Part shown: positions 19,752 to 30,338 of the stretch, piece after piece
How positions within the stretch are numbered: position 1 is the stretch's first letter
Layout of the letters: each line of letters begins with the position of its first letter
Translations under genes and position numbers: made by a program
Source of the DNA: Kordiimonadaceae bacterium
GTDB taxonomy: Bacteria > Pseudomonadota > Alphaproteobacteria > Sphingomonadales > Emcibacteraceae
Direction: 5' to 3'
DNA: 64,000 bases
Assembly: GCA_018675425.1 (NCBI GenBank)
Contig: JABGYD010000026.1
Location: 1 to 64,000 of the forward strand
The notes under the pieces: generated by a model
Databases searched by the model: none
What the model was told of the DNA's origin: nothing
The model's input: only the letters and a program-made list of their open reading frames with translations

Positions 19752-19870
19752 TTATTAGGTTAAAGATAATAACTCGTAAAATAGAATTTGACTTAACTTA
19801 GACAGTTACCATTTAATTATAATCGGAATAGTTAAACCTACTAATACAAATTTTCTTTCATGGATATTTT

Positions 19871-21424
19871 ATGAAACAAACACTCAATCATTTATTAGAA
19901 AAAGGCATTGCGGCACATAAAGAAGGAAACCTTCAAAAAGCGGAGCATTTCTATAGAACTGTTTTGCAGACCTACCCAAATAATCCTGATGCTAACCATA
20001 ACTTAGGGGTTTTAGCTGTTTATTTAAGTCAAACAGCCGCTGCCTTACCCTTATTTTTAAATGCCCTTCAAGCTAATCCAAATATAAAGCAATATTGGAT
20101 GAGTTATATCGACGCCCTTATTAAAACAAACCAACCAAAAATTGTTAATACAGCTATTATTCAGGCAAAGGGTTATGGGATTGTAATAAAAAAACCTCAT
20201 AAAAAAATTGTTAGGCTAACAACACTATTGAACGGAGAAGCTAAAGTTAAAGTATTTTTATTACAGCTTCCGGCTAAGAAAAAAATTGATGATATGTTGG
20301 CTAATTATGAAAATGGGGAGTACGAGGTTGCCAAAGGTTTAGCCTTGCTTATAACTCAAACATTTCCAAATTATCAATTAAGCTGGAAGTTACTTGGAGT
20401 TATTTATCAACAAAGTGGAAAATTTAATAAGGCATTAGTGGTTAATAAAAAATCTTTAAAACTTAACCCCAATGACGCTGAAGCTCATAATAATTTAGCA
20501 TCTACGTTAACCGACTTGGGTAAAATAGCTGATGCTGAAAATTCGTACCGGGACGCTATAGCCCTAAAAGCTGATTACGTAGAGGCACACTACAGTCTTG
20601 GTTTGTTATTATTTGAACATAAGCAATATGAAAAAGCGATTGAACATTTTATGTTTAAGGATTTTAATAAAAGCAAATTTTACCTACTAAGGTGTTTTTA
20701 CTTCTTAGATAAAAAAACACTTTTTTTTGATCAATTAAATGACTTTATAAAAAAGGGTGTTGTTCACCCGATGCTGGGCTCACTTGGTTGCCGTTCTAAA
20801 CTTCGGTATGGGATAGAAAGACCAAACTTATTTTGTAAAGATCCGTTAAACTATATTTTAAAAACAGATTTAGCAGTTTTATATAATTTTGATAAAGTTT
20901 TTATAAAGACGGCTAAAACTATTTTAAAACAAAAAAAAATTCCAAATAGAAGACAAAGCCTTTTAACCAACGGTTATCAGACTTCAGGTAATTTATTTGA
21001 TCTAGAGCCAGAATTGACAAAAGAAATCCAAAAAATAATATGTCTAGAAATTGATAAGTACAAAGTTATCTTTGAAAAAAGTAAAGAGGGTCTAATATCA
21101 GGATGGCCAGCTACATATAGCCTATACGGCTGGCTTATTAGTATGAAAAGTGGCGGTGAATTGCAACCTCACATGCACGAAACTGGCTGGCTAAGCGGAA
21201 GTATATATATAAATGTCCCTAAAAAACAGGAAACTGAAAGCGGAAATCTTGTTGTTTGTATAGAAGAAGATATATTATCAACTAATAATACTAATAAAAG
21301 AGAAAGTATTGGCGTAGTTACAGGTAGTATGTGTCTTTTTCCGGCTTCTTTGCTTCACTATACAGTACCATTTGAGTCACTAGAAGAAAGAATTGTTCTA
21401 GCATTTGATGTTGTACCTAATTAA
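19871..21424 (+). CDS. TPR protein with C-terminal 2OG-Fe(II) oxygenase-like domain
   Basis: N-terminal TPRs (GNLQKAEHFYRTVLQTYPNNPDANHNLGVLA; NPNDAEAHNNLASTLTDLGKIADAENSYRDAIAL); C-terminal GGELQPHMHETGWLSGSIYINVP...GSMCLFPASLLHYTVPFESLEERIVLAFDV. Confidence 0.8.
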   Translation: MKQTLNHLLEKGIAAHKEGNLQKAEHFYRTVLQTYPNNPDANHNLGVLAVYLSQTAAALPLFLNALQANPNIKQYWMSYIDALIKTNQPKIVNTAIIQAKGYGIVIKKPHKKIVRLTTLLNGEAKVKVFLLQLPAKKKIDDMLANYENGEYEVAKGLALLITQTFPNYQLSWKLLGVIYQQSGKFNKALVVNKKSLKLNPNDAEAHNNLASTLTDLGKIADAENSYRDAIALKADYVEAHYSLGLLLFEHKQYEKAIEHFMFKDFNKSKFYLLRCFYFLDKKTLFFDQLNDFIKKGVVHPMLGSLGCRSKLRYGIERPNLFCKDPLNYILKTDLAVLYNFDKVFIKTAKTILKQKKIPNRRQSLLTNGYQTSGNLFDLEPELTKEIQKIICLEIDKYKVIFEKSKEGLISGWPATYSLYGWLISMKSGGELQPHMHETGWLSGSIYINVPKKQETESGNLVVCIEEDILSTNNTNKRESIGVVTGSMCLFPASLLHYTVPFESLEERIVLAFDVVPN

Positions 21425-21645
21425 TTATATAATAAATTTTTATTATTATGTTCCTTAAAATTAAATTATAGCATCGTCATCATAATTAGAATTGTATATG
21501 AATAAGCACTTGATTAGACACCAGTTAAAATCAATTTTACAACTTTATAAATTAACCTCTTACGAATTTATAAATAGCCATTTAATTCCATTTAATGTTA
21601 AACATATCATCCACCCTTAACTAAAAATAATGGCTATATAAGTCG

Positions 21646-22770
21646 ATGGAAATTGAACAAACCCTACTACCTAGAAATAATTCTGGCCTTTCTGGCCATG
21701 AGGCAGCGGAAATTACGTTTTTAAATGCTTTTAATTTAGATAAAGTCCACCATGCTTGGATGGTTACTGGTCCAAAAGGTGTAGGAAAAGCTACACTTGC
21801 ATATAAAATGGCTAGATTTCTTCTAAGTAATGCTCCTACTAATGTTAAGAACACAGCATTGTTTGATAATGTTTTAGAAAAAAAAGCAATTACCACTCTA
21901 AATACAAACCTTGAGAGCCAACCTAATTGTTTAATATCAGCTGGTAGCAATCCAGATTTAATGGTGGTTGAAAAGTCTGAAGATCCTAAAACTGGAAAGA
22001 TGCGTAATAACATACTTGTTGAGGATATCCGTAAAATTAATAGTTTTTTTCATAAAACCTCAACTGCAGGTGGGTGGAGAATTGCAATTGTTGATACTGC
22101 TGATGAAATGAATAGAAATGCTGCAAATGCAATCTTAAAAACACTTGAGGAACCGCCAAATAACTCAATACTTATTATACTTTCAAATGCACCTGGCAAA
22201 TTATTACCTACTATTAAGTCCCGCTGTAGGATGTTACCCTTAAAGCCATTAAAGTCTGATGCCGTAAAAATTATACTTCAATCTTTCTTCTCCACTCATG
22301 AAAATAATGTAATTGATGGTTATGTTGCGTTATCCAATGGAAGCCCGGGATATGCAATTTCCCTGATAGAACATGATGGGCTCAAGCTTTATAAAGAAAT
22401 GTTAAACTTACTCTCTACTATGCCCAATATTAATGTCCCACTAATACATGAATTTGCAGGATCTATTACGACCAAAAAGTCGGGAGACATGTTTTTACTG
22501 TTTTCGGAAATGCTCAGTCATTTTATAAGCCGTATGATCCGGTACGTTAGTTATAAGGGAACAATCCATACTCACAATATCAAGCAGTCTCTAGAAAATG
22601 AATTTGAGTTAATGGATGAATTAGGAGCCATAATTCCACTTGATCAGTGGGCTGAGCTATGGGAAAAGGTATCTGTACAAATGAAAGAAGCTGATGCCCT
22701 AAATATGGATCGAAAACAAACGGTTATAAACATTTTGATACATATCAATTCAGCACTCAAGATTAAATAA
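21646..22770 (+). CDS. holB: DNA polymerase III subunit delta'
   Basis: HHAWMVTGPKGVGKATLAYKMARFLL; NRNAANAILKTLEEPPNNSILIILSN; LLPTIKSRCRMLPL; upstream of metG and tatD. Confidence 0.9.
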   Translation: MEIEQTLLPRNNSGLSGHEAAEITFLNAFNLDKVHHAWMVTGPKGVGKATLAYKMARFLLSNAPTNVKNTALFDNVLEKKAITTLNTNLESQPNCLISAGSNPDLMVVEKSEDPKTGKMRNNILVEDIRKINSFFHKTSTAGGWRIAIVDTADEMNRNAANAILKTLEEPPNNSILIILSNAPGKLLPTIKSRCRMLPLKPLKSDAVKIILQSFFSTHENNVIDGYVALSNGSPGYAISLIEHDGLKLYKEMLNLLSTMPNINVPLIHEFAGSITTKKSGDMFLLFSEMLSHFISRMIRYVSYKGTIHTHNIKQSLENEFELMDELGAIIPLDQWAELWEKVSVQMKEADALNMDRKQTVINILIHINSALKIK

Positions 22771-22789
22771 AATTTGAAAGAACAAGTTA

Positions 22790-24334
22790 ATGTCGGCAAA
22801 ACCATCCTATTATATTACCACTCCTATTTATTATGTGAATGATATCCCTCATATAGGGCACGCCTACACGACCCTTGCATGCGACGTTCTTGCCCGTTTT
22901 AAACGCCTCGATGGGTTTGAAGTATTATTTTTGACTGGAACAGATGAACACGGACAGAAAGTTGAAAAGTCAGCTGCGGCAGCCGGAAAAACACCAAAAG
23001 AGTTTTGTGATATAGTTAGTCAGCGCTTTCGGGATCTTGCTGAAGTTATGAAATTTTCTAACGATGATTTCATTCGCACAACTGAGGATCGGCATAAGAG
23101 GGCTTGCCAGGCACTTTGGAACAAACTTTTGGATAATGGTCACATTTATCTTGATAAGTACGCTGGATGGTATTCTGTGCGTGATGAGGCATTCTTTGGT
23201 GAAAATGAGCTTGTTGAGAATAAAGAAAATATAAAAGTGGCCCCTACAGGAGCTCCTGTTGAATGGGTTGAAGAAGAAAGTTATTTTTTTAAACTTAGTA
23301 ATTTTGAAGAGAAACTTCTTTCTTTTTATGAAAATTTACCTGCTACTGTGCTTCCTAACACGAGAAAGAATGAAGTGAAGAGCTTTGTTGAGGGTGGCCT
23401 AAGGGATTTATCAATTTCGAGAACTAGTTTTAATTGGGGTGTACCTGTGCCTGACAACGATAAACATATTATGTATGTTTGGATTGATGCACTAACAAAC
23501 TACATCACAGCTGCAGGCTACCCTGATGTTGGAAGTGAAAAATTTAAAAATTTCTGGCCTGCAGATATCCATATGGTAGGCAAGGATATATTGCGTTTTC
23601 ATGCAGTTTATTGGCCCGCATTCTTAATGGGTGCAGGCCTTGAACCTTCTAATCGAATTTTTGCGCATGGGTGGTGGACTAGTGATGGTCAAAAAATTTC
23701 AAAATCACTTGGGAACGTTATAGATCCTTTTGGTTTAGTGGATGAATTTGGATTAGATCAAGTACGGTATTTTCTAATGAGAGAAGTTTCTTTTGGTAAA
23801 GATGGTGATTTTAATCGTCAATCGATGATAAATCGTATTAATAGTGACCTTGCGAATGATTTGGGCAACCTAGCACAACGCTCACTTAGCATGATTTATA
23901 AGAATTGTGATGGTGCCATACCATGTCCTGATGCACTATCCCTAGATGATAAAACACTACTTGATATGGTTGATTGCTTACTGGTTTATGTGCGAGACTG
24001 TATTGACAAACAAGCCATTAATAAATATCTAGAATTAATCTGGAAGGTAGTATCCGCAGCTAATATTTATTTTACGGCTCAAGAACCTTGGGCTTTAAAG
24101 GTGACAGACCCAGCTCGGATGGCTACAGTACTTTATGTTACTGCAGAAGCTATTCGTCAAATTTCTATTTTATCACAACCAATCATGCCAGATAGTGCGG
24201 CTAAATTATTAAATACTCTTAATATTCCGATAAATGAACGAGGTTTTGAATATTTGGGTGGTGTGCATAGGATTACCAGTAAAAATTCTATAGAAAAACC
24301 ACAAGGTGTTTTTCCAAGGTTTATTGAAACATGA
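22790..24334 (+). CDS. metG: Methionine--tRNA ligase
   Basis: YYITTPIYYVNDIPHIGHAYTTLACDVLARF (HIGH); DGQKISKSLGNVIDP (KMSKS-type). Confidence 0.96.
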   Translation: MSAKPSYYITTPIYYVNDIPHIGHAYTTLACDVLARFKRLDGFEVLFLTGTDEHGQKVEKSAAAAGKTPKEFCDIVSQRFRDLAEVMKFSNDDFIRTTEDRHKRACQALWNKLLDNGHIYLDKYAGWYSVRDEAFFGENELVENKENIKVAPTGAPVEWVEEESYFFKLSNFEEKLLSFYENLPATVLPNTRKNEVKSFVEGGLRDLSISRTSFNWGVPVPDNDKHIMYVWIDALTNYITAAGYPDVGSEKFKNFWPADIHMVGKDILRFHAVYWPAFLMGAGLEPSNRIFAHGWWTSDGQKISKSLGNVIDPFGLVDEFGLDQVRYFLMREVSFGKDGDFNRQSMINRINSDLANDLGNLAQRSLSMIYKNCDGAIPCPDALSLDDKTLLDMVDCLLVYVRDCIDKQAINKYLELIWKVVSAANIYFTAQEPWALKVTDPARMATVLYVTAEAIRQISILSQPIMPDSAAKLLNTLNIPINERGFEYLGGVHRITSKNSIEKPQGVFPRFIET

Positions 24335-25125
24335 CTTTTATTGTTGACAGCCATTGCCATTTAAATTATGGCGATTTAGCAACCGATTTAGATGGCGTAC
24401 TTAATCGTGCTGCTGAAGCTGGTGTTGGAACCATGTTAGCTATTAATGCTAGACTTTCTGAATTTAATGATGTGTTAAGTATAGCCCAATCAAATGATAA
24501 AATTTGGTGTACTGTAGGCAGTCACCCACATGACGCTGTGGATGAGTGGGGTATTTCAGCGGACCAATTAATTAAGCTAGCAAGCCATAAAAAGGTGGTT
24601 GGTATTGGTGAAACCGGTTTAGATTATTTTTATGAACATTCCCCACGGGATAAGCAAAAGGATAATTTCATCGCACACATAGAAGCAAGTCGCGAAACAG
24701 GATTACCATTGATTGTCCATGCTCGCGATGCGGATGATGACTGTGCAAAAATAATGGAACAAGAAATGGCAAAGGGTGAATACCCAGCTGTAATACATTG
24801 TTTTACTGCTTCCGAAGCGTTTGCGAGGCGGAGTCTAGATATTGGTTGTTATATATCGCTTTCAGGTATTGTTACTTTTAAGTCAGCTAAAGTACTTCAA
24901 GAAACAATAAAAATCATTCCACTTGAAAAGATGTTAATTGAAACCGATGCACCATTTTTATCTCCTGTTCCAATGAGGGGTAAATCTAATGAGCCCTCAT
25001 ACGTAAAGCACACTGCAGAGTTTCTTGCTCATCATTTCGAACTTGGTTACGAAGATTTTGCTAAAATAACTACAGATAATTTTTTTAAACTTTTTGATAA
25101 AACAGAAAGACCATCAAAAACATGA
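24331..25125 (+). CDS. TatD family hydrolase
   Basis: IVDSHCHLNY; VGIGETGLDYFYEHSPRDKQ; HCFTASEAFARRSLDIGCYISLSGIVTFK; IETDAPFLSPVPMRGKSNEP. Confidence 0.94.
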   Translation: MTFIVDSHCHLNYGDLATDLDGVLNRAAEAGVGTMLAINARLSEFNDVLSIAQSNDKIWCTVGSHPHDAVDEWGISADQLIKLASHKKVVGIGETGLDYFYEHSPRDKQKDNFIAHIEASRETGLPLIVHARDADDDCAKIMEQEMAKGEYPAVIHCFTASEAFARRSLDIGCYISLSGIVTFKSAKVLQETIKIIPLEKMLIETDAPFLSPVPMRGKSNEPSYVKHTAEFLAHHFELGYEDFAKITTDNFFKLFDKTERPSKT

Positions 25126-25898
25126 AAATTACTATTTTAGGGTGCGGCACATCACAAGGTGTTCCTAGGATTGGCGGTAAGCTAAATAATGGATGGGGAA
25201 ATTGCAATCCCAACGATACTAAAAATCATCGTCGTAGGGCATCTATTATGTTCGAACAGGGCGATACAAGGCTCGTTGTTGATACTGGACCAGATTTTCG
25301 AGAGCAGGCCCTTTCTGCTGGTTTTTCAAAACTTGATGCTGTTCTGTATACACATGACCATGCGGACCATACTCATGGTATTGATGATCTTCGTGCTATT
25401 GCCCAAAATATGAAGTCTGAAGTGCCAATTTATTCGAACAAACACACCATACGGGTCCTAGAAGAAAGGTTTAACTATATTTTTAAAAATAAACCTGGAT
25501 ACAATGCAATTTGCAGTTCAAATATAATTGGACTTAATCCATTTACGATTGGTAACTTTAAAAATATCCAGGCTATAGAACTAATTCATGGAAATATATT
25601 TTCTTATGGCTTTCGATTTAATGATATTTGTTATTGTACTGACTTTAATAATATCCCAAAAGAGTCCTATCAACATTTATATAACTTAGACCTTTGGATA
25701 GTTGACTGTCTTCGTGAAGATCCACATCCAACACATTCACATCTGGAACAAACACTACTTTATATTGAAGAATTTAAACCTAAAAGAGCTATTCTTACAC
25801 ATATGACTGCCGAACTAGATTACGAAACATTAAAAAAGCATTTGCCAAATGGGGTTGAACCCGCCTATGACGGCATGATATTAAATTATCAGGGTTAA
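25122..25898 (+). CDS. MBL-fold metallo-hydrolase (PhnP-like phosphodiesterase)
   Basis: ILGCGTSQGVPRIGG; YTHDHADHTHGIDDLR; YCTDFNNIP; AILTHMTAELDY. Confidence 0.9.
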   Translation: MKITILGCGTSQGVPRIGGKLNNGWGNCNPNDTKNHRRRASIMFEQGDTRLVVDTGPDFREQALSAGFSKLDAVLYTHDHADHTHGIDDLRAIAQNMKSEVPIYSNKHTIRVLEERFNYIFKNKPGYNAICSSNIIGLNPFTIGNFKNIQAIELIHGNIFSYGFRFNDICYCTDFNNIPKESYQHLYNLDLWIVDCLREDPHPTHSHLEQTLLYIEEFKPKRAILTHMTAELDYETLKKHLPNGVEPAYDGMILNYQG

Positions 25899-25903
25899 GC
25901 TTC

Positions 25904-27106
25904 ATGGAAAACTTTAAACGCAATATATTTTTATTATCCATGGCACAGTTCATTCTTCTTGCATCAGTGGTTACGGTTATTACCTACTCGTCTTTAGTGG
26001 CAAAAATTATGACTGGTAGCACGGCCCTTGCAACAATCCCTTCTGCAACAGCATTTATAGCAACGGCCATGTTTGCATTCCCAGCATCCATCTTTATGAA
26101 AAAATTTGGTCGTAAAAAAGGATTTTTTACGGGTGCTTTTTTTGCTTGTATTGCTGGTTTCTGTGCAGTCGTGTCAATTTATCTAAATAACTATTATTTA
26201 TTATGTTTTGCAACATTTTGTCACGGTATATATCAGTCATTTGCCAATTATTATCGTTTTACTGCCTTAGAAGTATCACCTCCTAAATATCATAAGCAGG
26301 CTGTATCCTACGTAATTTTAGGTGGTGTTTTTGCGGGCTTAAGTGCTCCATCGTTGGCATTTTTATTTGAAAGTAATTTCTTTATACCCTTACAATATGC
26401 TGGAACTTATTGCCTTGTTATGGCTCTAAGTGTAGTTGCTTTTTTTCTTATTTCCCAGATTAAACTACCACCAAAAAAACAGCCCCTTTTAAAATTTACC
26501 CCACTTAAAAACCCAAAACTGATAGACGTTATCAAGCGGCCAGCGTTTGTATGTGCGTCTTTGAGCTCAGCCTGTGCTTATATTACAATGTCCTTTATTA
26601 TGACGGCAACACCACTTGAGGTTGTTGAAGTTTGTGGTTTTCTTGTAGCCGATGCTGCAGGAATAATTCAATGGCATTCAGTATCAATGTTCGCTCCAGC
26701 AATAATTACAGGTACCCTTATAGCGAGGTTTGGCTCTGTCAAGATGATTACTATAGGAATGATTTTCATCCTTGGGTCAACCATTACAGCAAAATCAGGA
26801 TTAACATTATATAATTTTTATCTTGCTTTAATACTAATAGGTATTGGTTGGAACTTTATGTTCACCGCAGGTACTACCCTCTTGCAACAGGCTTATAATG
26901 AAGAGGAAAAAGCTTTTGTTCAGGGTTTGAACGACTTGATAGTTTTTGGTTTGGCCGCTATTGCAACTCTTGCATCAGGATTTATGCTCTCAACTGTCGG
27001 ATGGAATATGATGAATAATATGGTTGTAGGTGTTTTAATTTCTTTAATATTTATCATTTTATGGTTTATGCGTATTAAAAAAAATACTGCTAAAATAACT
27101 ACTTAA
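25904..27106 (+). CDS. MFS transporter
   Basis: 12-TM-like hydrophobic profile; MKKFGRKKGFFTGAFFAC loop motif. Confidence 0.85.
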   Translation: MENFKRNIFLLSMAQFILLASVVTVITYSSLVAKIMTGSTALATIPSATAFIATAMFAFPASIFMKKFGRKKGFFTGAFFACIAGFCAVVSIYLNNYYLLCFATFCHGIYQSFANYYRFTALEVSPPKYHKQAVSYVILGGVFAGLSAPSLAFLFESNFFIPLQYAGTYCLVMALSVVAFFLISQIKLPPKKQPLLKFTPLKNPKLIDVIKRPAFVCASLSSACAYITMSFIMTATPLEVVEVCGFLVADAAGIIQWHSVSMFAPAIITGTLIARFGSVKMITIGMIFILGSTITAKSGLTLYNFYLALILIGIGWNFMFTAGTTLLQQAYNEEEKAFVQGLNDLIVFGLAAIATLASGFMLSTVGWNMMNNMVVGVLISLIFIILWFMRIKKNTAKITT

Positions 27107-27289
27107 ATTTGTTTTATATGGAATACAAATTGTTTAAAGTATTATTGAATAACTGGTTTTATCTTTACTTTATAAAATTCAATTTAATTTCAAATATAAG
27201 TCTTTTTTTTTCCAAATTAGTAATTAATGTTTTTGTTGTTTTTAATGTCCTTTTTTTTGGAATTCAGTCGTAATAAATGAGGATAAGCT

Positions 27290-28273
27290 ATGTTAAAACC
27301 TCTTGAAGTACTGATCAGTGTTGATACGTCTTTTTCATTAGGTGAGGGTGCTAAAAAACCTTTTGAATATAATCCTATTGGAACGCGTTCCGTAATATGT
27401 GATGGAAATGGACTTGAGTTTGTCCTTGATGCGTTAGACAGGTTTCAAATTAATGCTAGTTTTTTTATTGAAACTGCAAATAAATCATACTTTGGTGACG
27501 AACCAATGGGCAATATCGTTAAGAAAATTTTATTTGCAGGACAAGACACCCAGCTACTGGTCGACCCTAGCTGGTGCCATTTTGAACAAAGTGGCAACTA
27601 TTCTGCCAATGATAGCTGTGCTGGCCGTGATTTTATAGAACTTAGAAAAATTCTTGAAAAATCATCAAGAACTTTTAAAAAATGGAACCATAAAAAACCA
27701 CAAGTTATACGGGCCGTTAATGGCCAGGTTGATCAGATATTCTACAAAACAATTTATGATATTGGTATTTATATGAGTTCCAGTGTTGGACTAGAAATGT
27801 ATATCCCGCATGGCAAAGAAATGTTGTTATATACTGGGCGTTCTAAAATAGCTGATATTATGGAGGTTCCATTATTCACATATAAGGACAAAGATATTAT
27901 GGGTGGCTATCCGTCCAAGACGCTTCAAATAGCAACATCTTCTTGGAAAGAAATGTTATACATTCTTAAAAAAGCTCGTAAAATGGAGGTTGAGAGTATT
28001 GTTCTTTTAACAAAACCCTCCGATTATATAAAGAAAAAAACTCCTGATTATTCTATAATTACTCGAAACAGGGTCAATCAAGAACGTTTATTAAAATTAT
28101 GTAGTTTTATTAATGAAAATGATCAAGATTTTGTAGCTGTGGACTTTTCAATGAAAGCAGACGAATGGACCAAAAGCGAGTCTTCTAATATTAGAAAATT
28201 TAAGGTTCCCACACGTTTTCGAAATGGTCGAAAAATTGAAAATTTAATCAATAATCTATTTTGGAAGTTTTAA
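27290..28273 (+). CDS. Polysaccharide-deacetylase-like (NodB-fold) protein, probably catalytically degenerate
   Basis: LISVDTSFSLGEG; VLDALDRFQINASFFIE; QDTQLLVDPSWCHFE where related proteins have HxxQLHxHxxW; VIRAVNGQVDQIFYKTIYDIGIYMSSSVG. Confidence 0.55.
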   Translation: MLKPLEVLISVDTSFSLGEGAKKPFEYNPIGTRSVICDGNGLEFVLDALDRFQINASFFIETANKSYFGDEPMGNIVKKILFAGQDTQLLVDPSWCHFEQSGNYSANDSCAGRDFIELRKILEKSSRTFKKWNHKKPQVIRAVNGQVDQIFYKTIYDIGIYMSSSVGLEMYIPHGKEMLLYTGRSKIADIMEVPLFTYKDKDIMGGYPSKTLQIATSSWKEMLYILKKARKMEVESIVLLTKPSDYIKKKTPDYSIITRNRVNQERLLKLCSFINENDQDFVAVDFSMKADEWTKSESSNIRKFKVPTRFRNGRKIENLINNLFWKF

Positions 28274-28426
28274 AAGCTCAAAATTTTATGATGTTTTATA
28301 TTGGTTTATAGCGGCTAAACATAGGAATTAAAGCCACCATAGTTTTAATGCAAAATAATTAATCATATTAATACATATTTTTATCGAAAATCATTGCAAA
28401 ATTTAGATAATATATGTAAATAAGTG

Positions 28427-28441
28427 TCGCATACTATGCGA
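28427..28441. promoter_or_regulatory. Palindromic operator-like site upstream of petABC
   Basis: TCGCATA-C-TATGCGA perfect dyad, 100 bp before the petA start. Confidence 0.35.
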
Positions 28442-28540
28442 TGAGTTACTGTGTTAAAATTAACTTTTGTTTTAAGTTCAAATACATGAAAATTCGTTAT
28501 TCGTTAATTAACTTATAAGAACCGTTTACGAGGCTTACTA

Positions 28541-29062
28541 ATGACTACAAATAATGACGTCGCTGAAGAAAGACGAAATTTTCTTTATATTGCTACTGGT
28601 GCAGCCGGAGCAATTGCTGCTGGTGCTGCTGTATGGCCTCTAATAAATCAAATGAACCCATCAAAGGATGTTTTAGCGCTTTCCTCCATTGAGGTTAATT
28701 TAACTAATATTCCTGAAGGACAAAGTGCCGTATTTCTATGGCGCGGTAATCCTATTTTTATACGCCATCGGACTGCTTTAGAAATTGCTGAAGCTCAGGC
28801 CTCTGATACTGCAGATGACCTAATTGACCCTGAAGCAGACGCCGATCGAGTACAACGTCCTGAATGGCTTGTGATGAGTGGAGTTTGCACCCACCTTGGC
28901 TGTGTTCCTCTTGATCAACAAGGAGATTTTGGAGGTTGGTTTTGTCCTTGTCACGGATCTCACTATGATATCTCTGGGCGAATTCGCAAGGGTCCTGCTC
29001 CCACTAACTTACCAATTGTCGAATATGTTTTCTTAGACAACACAACAATTAGGATAGGATAG
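28541..29062 (+). CDS. petA: Ubiquinol-cytochrome c reductase Rieske iron-sulfur subunit
   Basis: [15 protein letters not shown] Tat-type anchor; CTHLGCVPL and CPCHGSHYD cluster-binding boxes. Confidence 0.96.
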   Translation: MTTNNDVAEERRNFLYIATGAAGAIAAGAAVWPLINQMNPSKDVLALSSIEVNLTNIPEGQSAVFLWRGNPIFIRHRTALEIAEAQASDTADDLIDPEADADRVQRPEWLVMSGVCTHLGCVPLDQQGDFGGWFCPCHGSHYDISGRIRKGPAPTNLPIVEYVFLDNTTIRIG

Positions 29063-29070
29063 GAAATAAA

Positions 29071-30333
29071 ATGTCTTCAGATAAAAAATACGTACCGTCC
29101 AGCCCGACAGCCAAATGGGTAGAAGACCGTTTACCCCTGATGGGTTTGATTTACAGTTCTCTTGGTTCTGGCTTTAGTGCACCTCGTAATCTAAACTACA
29201 TGTGGAATTTTGGTGTTCTTGCTGGCTTTATGTTAGTGGTGCAGATTGTGACCGGCATAGTTTTGGCGATGCATTATGTCCCCCATATTGATTTTGCTTT
29301 TGATAGTGTTCAACACATTAGACGGGATGTTAACTATGGCTGGTTGCTTCAAGCAATTCACGCAAATGGTGCATCAATGTTTTTCATGGTGGTTTATGTT
29401 CATATATTAAGAGGCTTTTATTTTGGTTCCTATAAGTCACCACGTGAGATTCTATGGTTTTTGGGAATTATTATTTACCTAATAATGATGGCAACGGGCT
29501 TTATGGGCTATGTGCTTCCTTGGGGTCAAATGAGTTTTTGGGGCGCAAAGGTTATAACTAATTTGTTTAGCGCTTTCGACTTTATCCCGTTTATCGGTGA
29601 TGGGATTGTAGAGTGGCTTTGGGGCGGCTTTGCTGTTGGCCAACCAACTTTGAACCGTTTCTACTCACTTCATTATCTGCTGCCATTTGTACTTGTTGGT
29701 GTAGTAATCTTGCACATATGGGCACTACATATCCCGGGTTCAACAAACCCGCTTGGAATAGATGCTGACGGGCCCTACGATAAAATACCTTTTCACCCTT
29801 ACTACACCGCTAAAGATGCCTTTGGACTTGGTGTGTTTGTAATTTTCTATTCTATTTTTGTCTTTTACATGCCAGATTTTCTTGGACACCCAGATAATTA
29901 TATAAAGGCAGATCCACTCATAACTCCAGCTCATATTGTTCCTGAATGGTATTACCTCCCATTCTACGCAATCCTACGCGCCATCCCTGATAAGCTTCTT
30001 GGGGTGATAGCAATGTTTTCGTCTATTTTGATACTTTTTGCTTTGCCTTGGCTTGATGGTGCACGTATTAGGTCTATGAGGTTCCGTCCTCTTTCGCAAT
30101 TTTTCTTCTGGATTTTCGTAGTTAATACATTGTTCCTAGGTTACCTTGGCCAACTTTCTCCTGACGATATCTTAGTTTTCGGTTGGACTGCACTAACTTT
30201 CGCACAGATTTCAACCTTTATTTACTTTGCACATTTCCTATTGATTATCCCGTTAGTTAGCAGAATGGAAACAACTAAATCAGTTCCAATCAGTATTGCT
30301 GCTGCAGTACTTGATGCAAATAAGAAGGTCTAA
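29071..30333 (+). CDS. petB: Cytochrome b (bc1 complex)
   Basis: [61 protein letters not shown]. Confidence 0.96.
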   Translation: MSSDKKYVPSSPTAKWVEDRLPLMGLIYSSLGSGFSAPRNLNYMWNFGVLAGFMLVVQIVTGIVLAMHYVPHIDFAFDSVQHIRRDVNYGWLLQAIHANGASMFFMVVYVHILRGFYFGSYKSPREILWFLGIIIYLIMMATGFMGYVLPWGQMSFWGAKVITNLFSAFDFIPFIGDGIVEWLWGGFAVGQPTLNRFYSLHYLLPFVLVGVVILHIWALHIPGSTNPLGIDADGPYDKIPFHPYYTAKDAFGLGVFVIFYSIFVFYMPDFLGHPDNYIKADPLITPAHIVPEWYYLPFYAILRAIPDKLLGVIAMFSSILILFALPWLDGARIRSMRFRPLSQFFFWIFVVNTLFLGYLGQLSPDDILVFGWTALTFAQISTFIYFAHFLLIIPLVSRMETTKSVPISIAAAVLDANKKV

Positions 30334-30338
30334 CGCTA

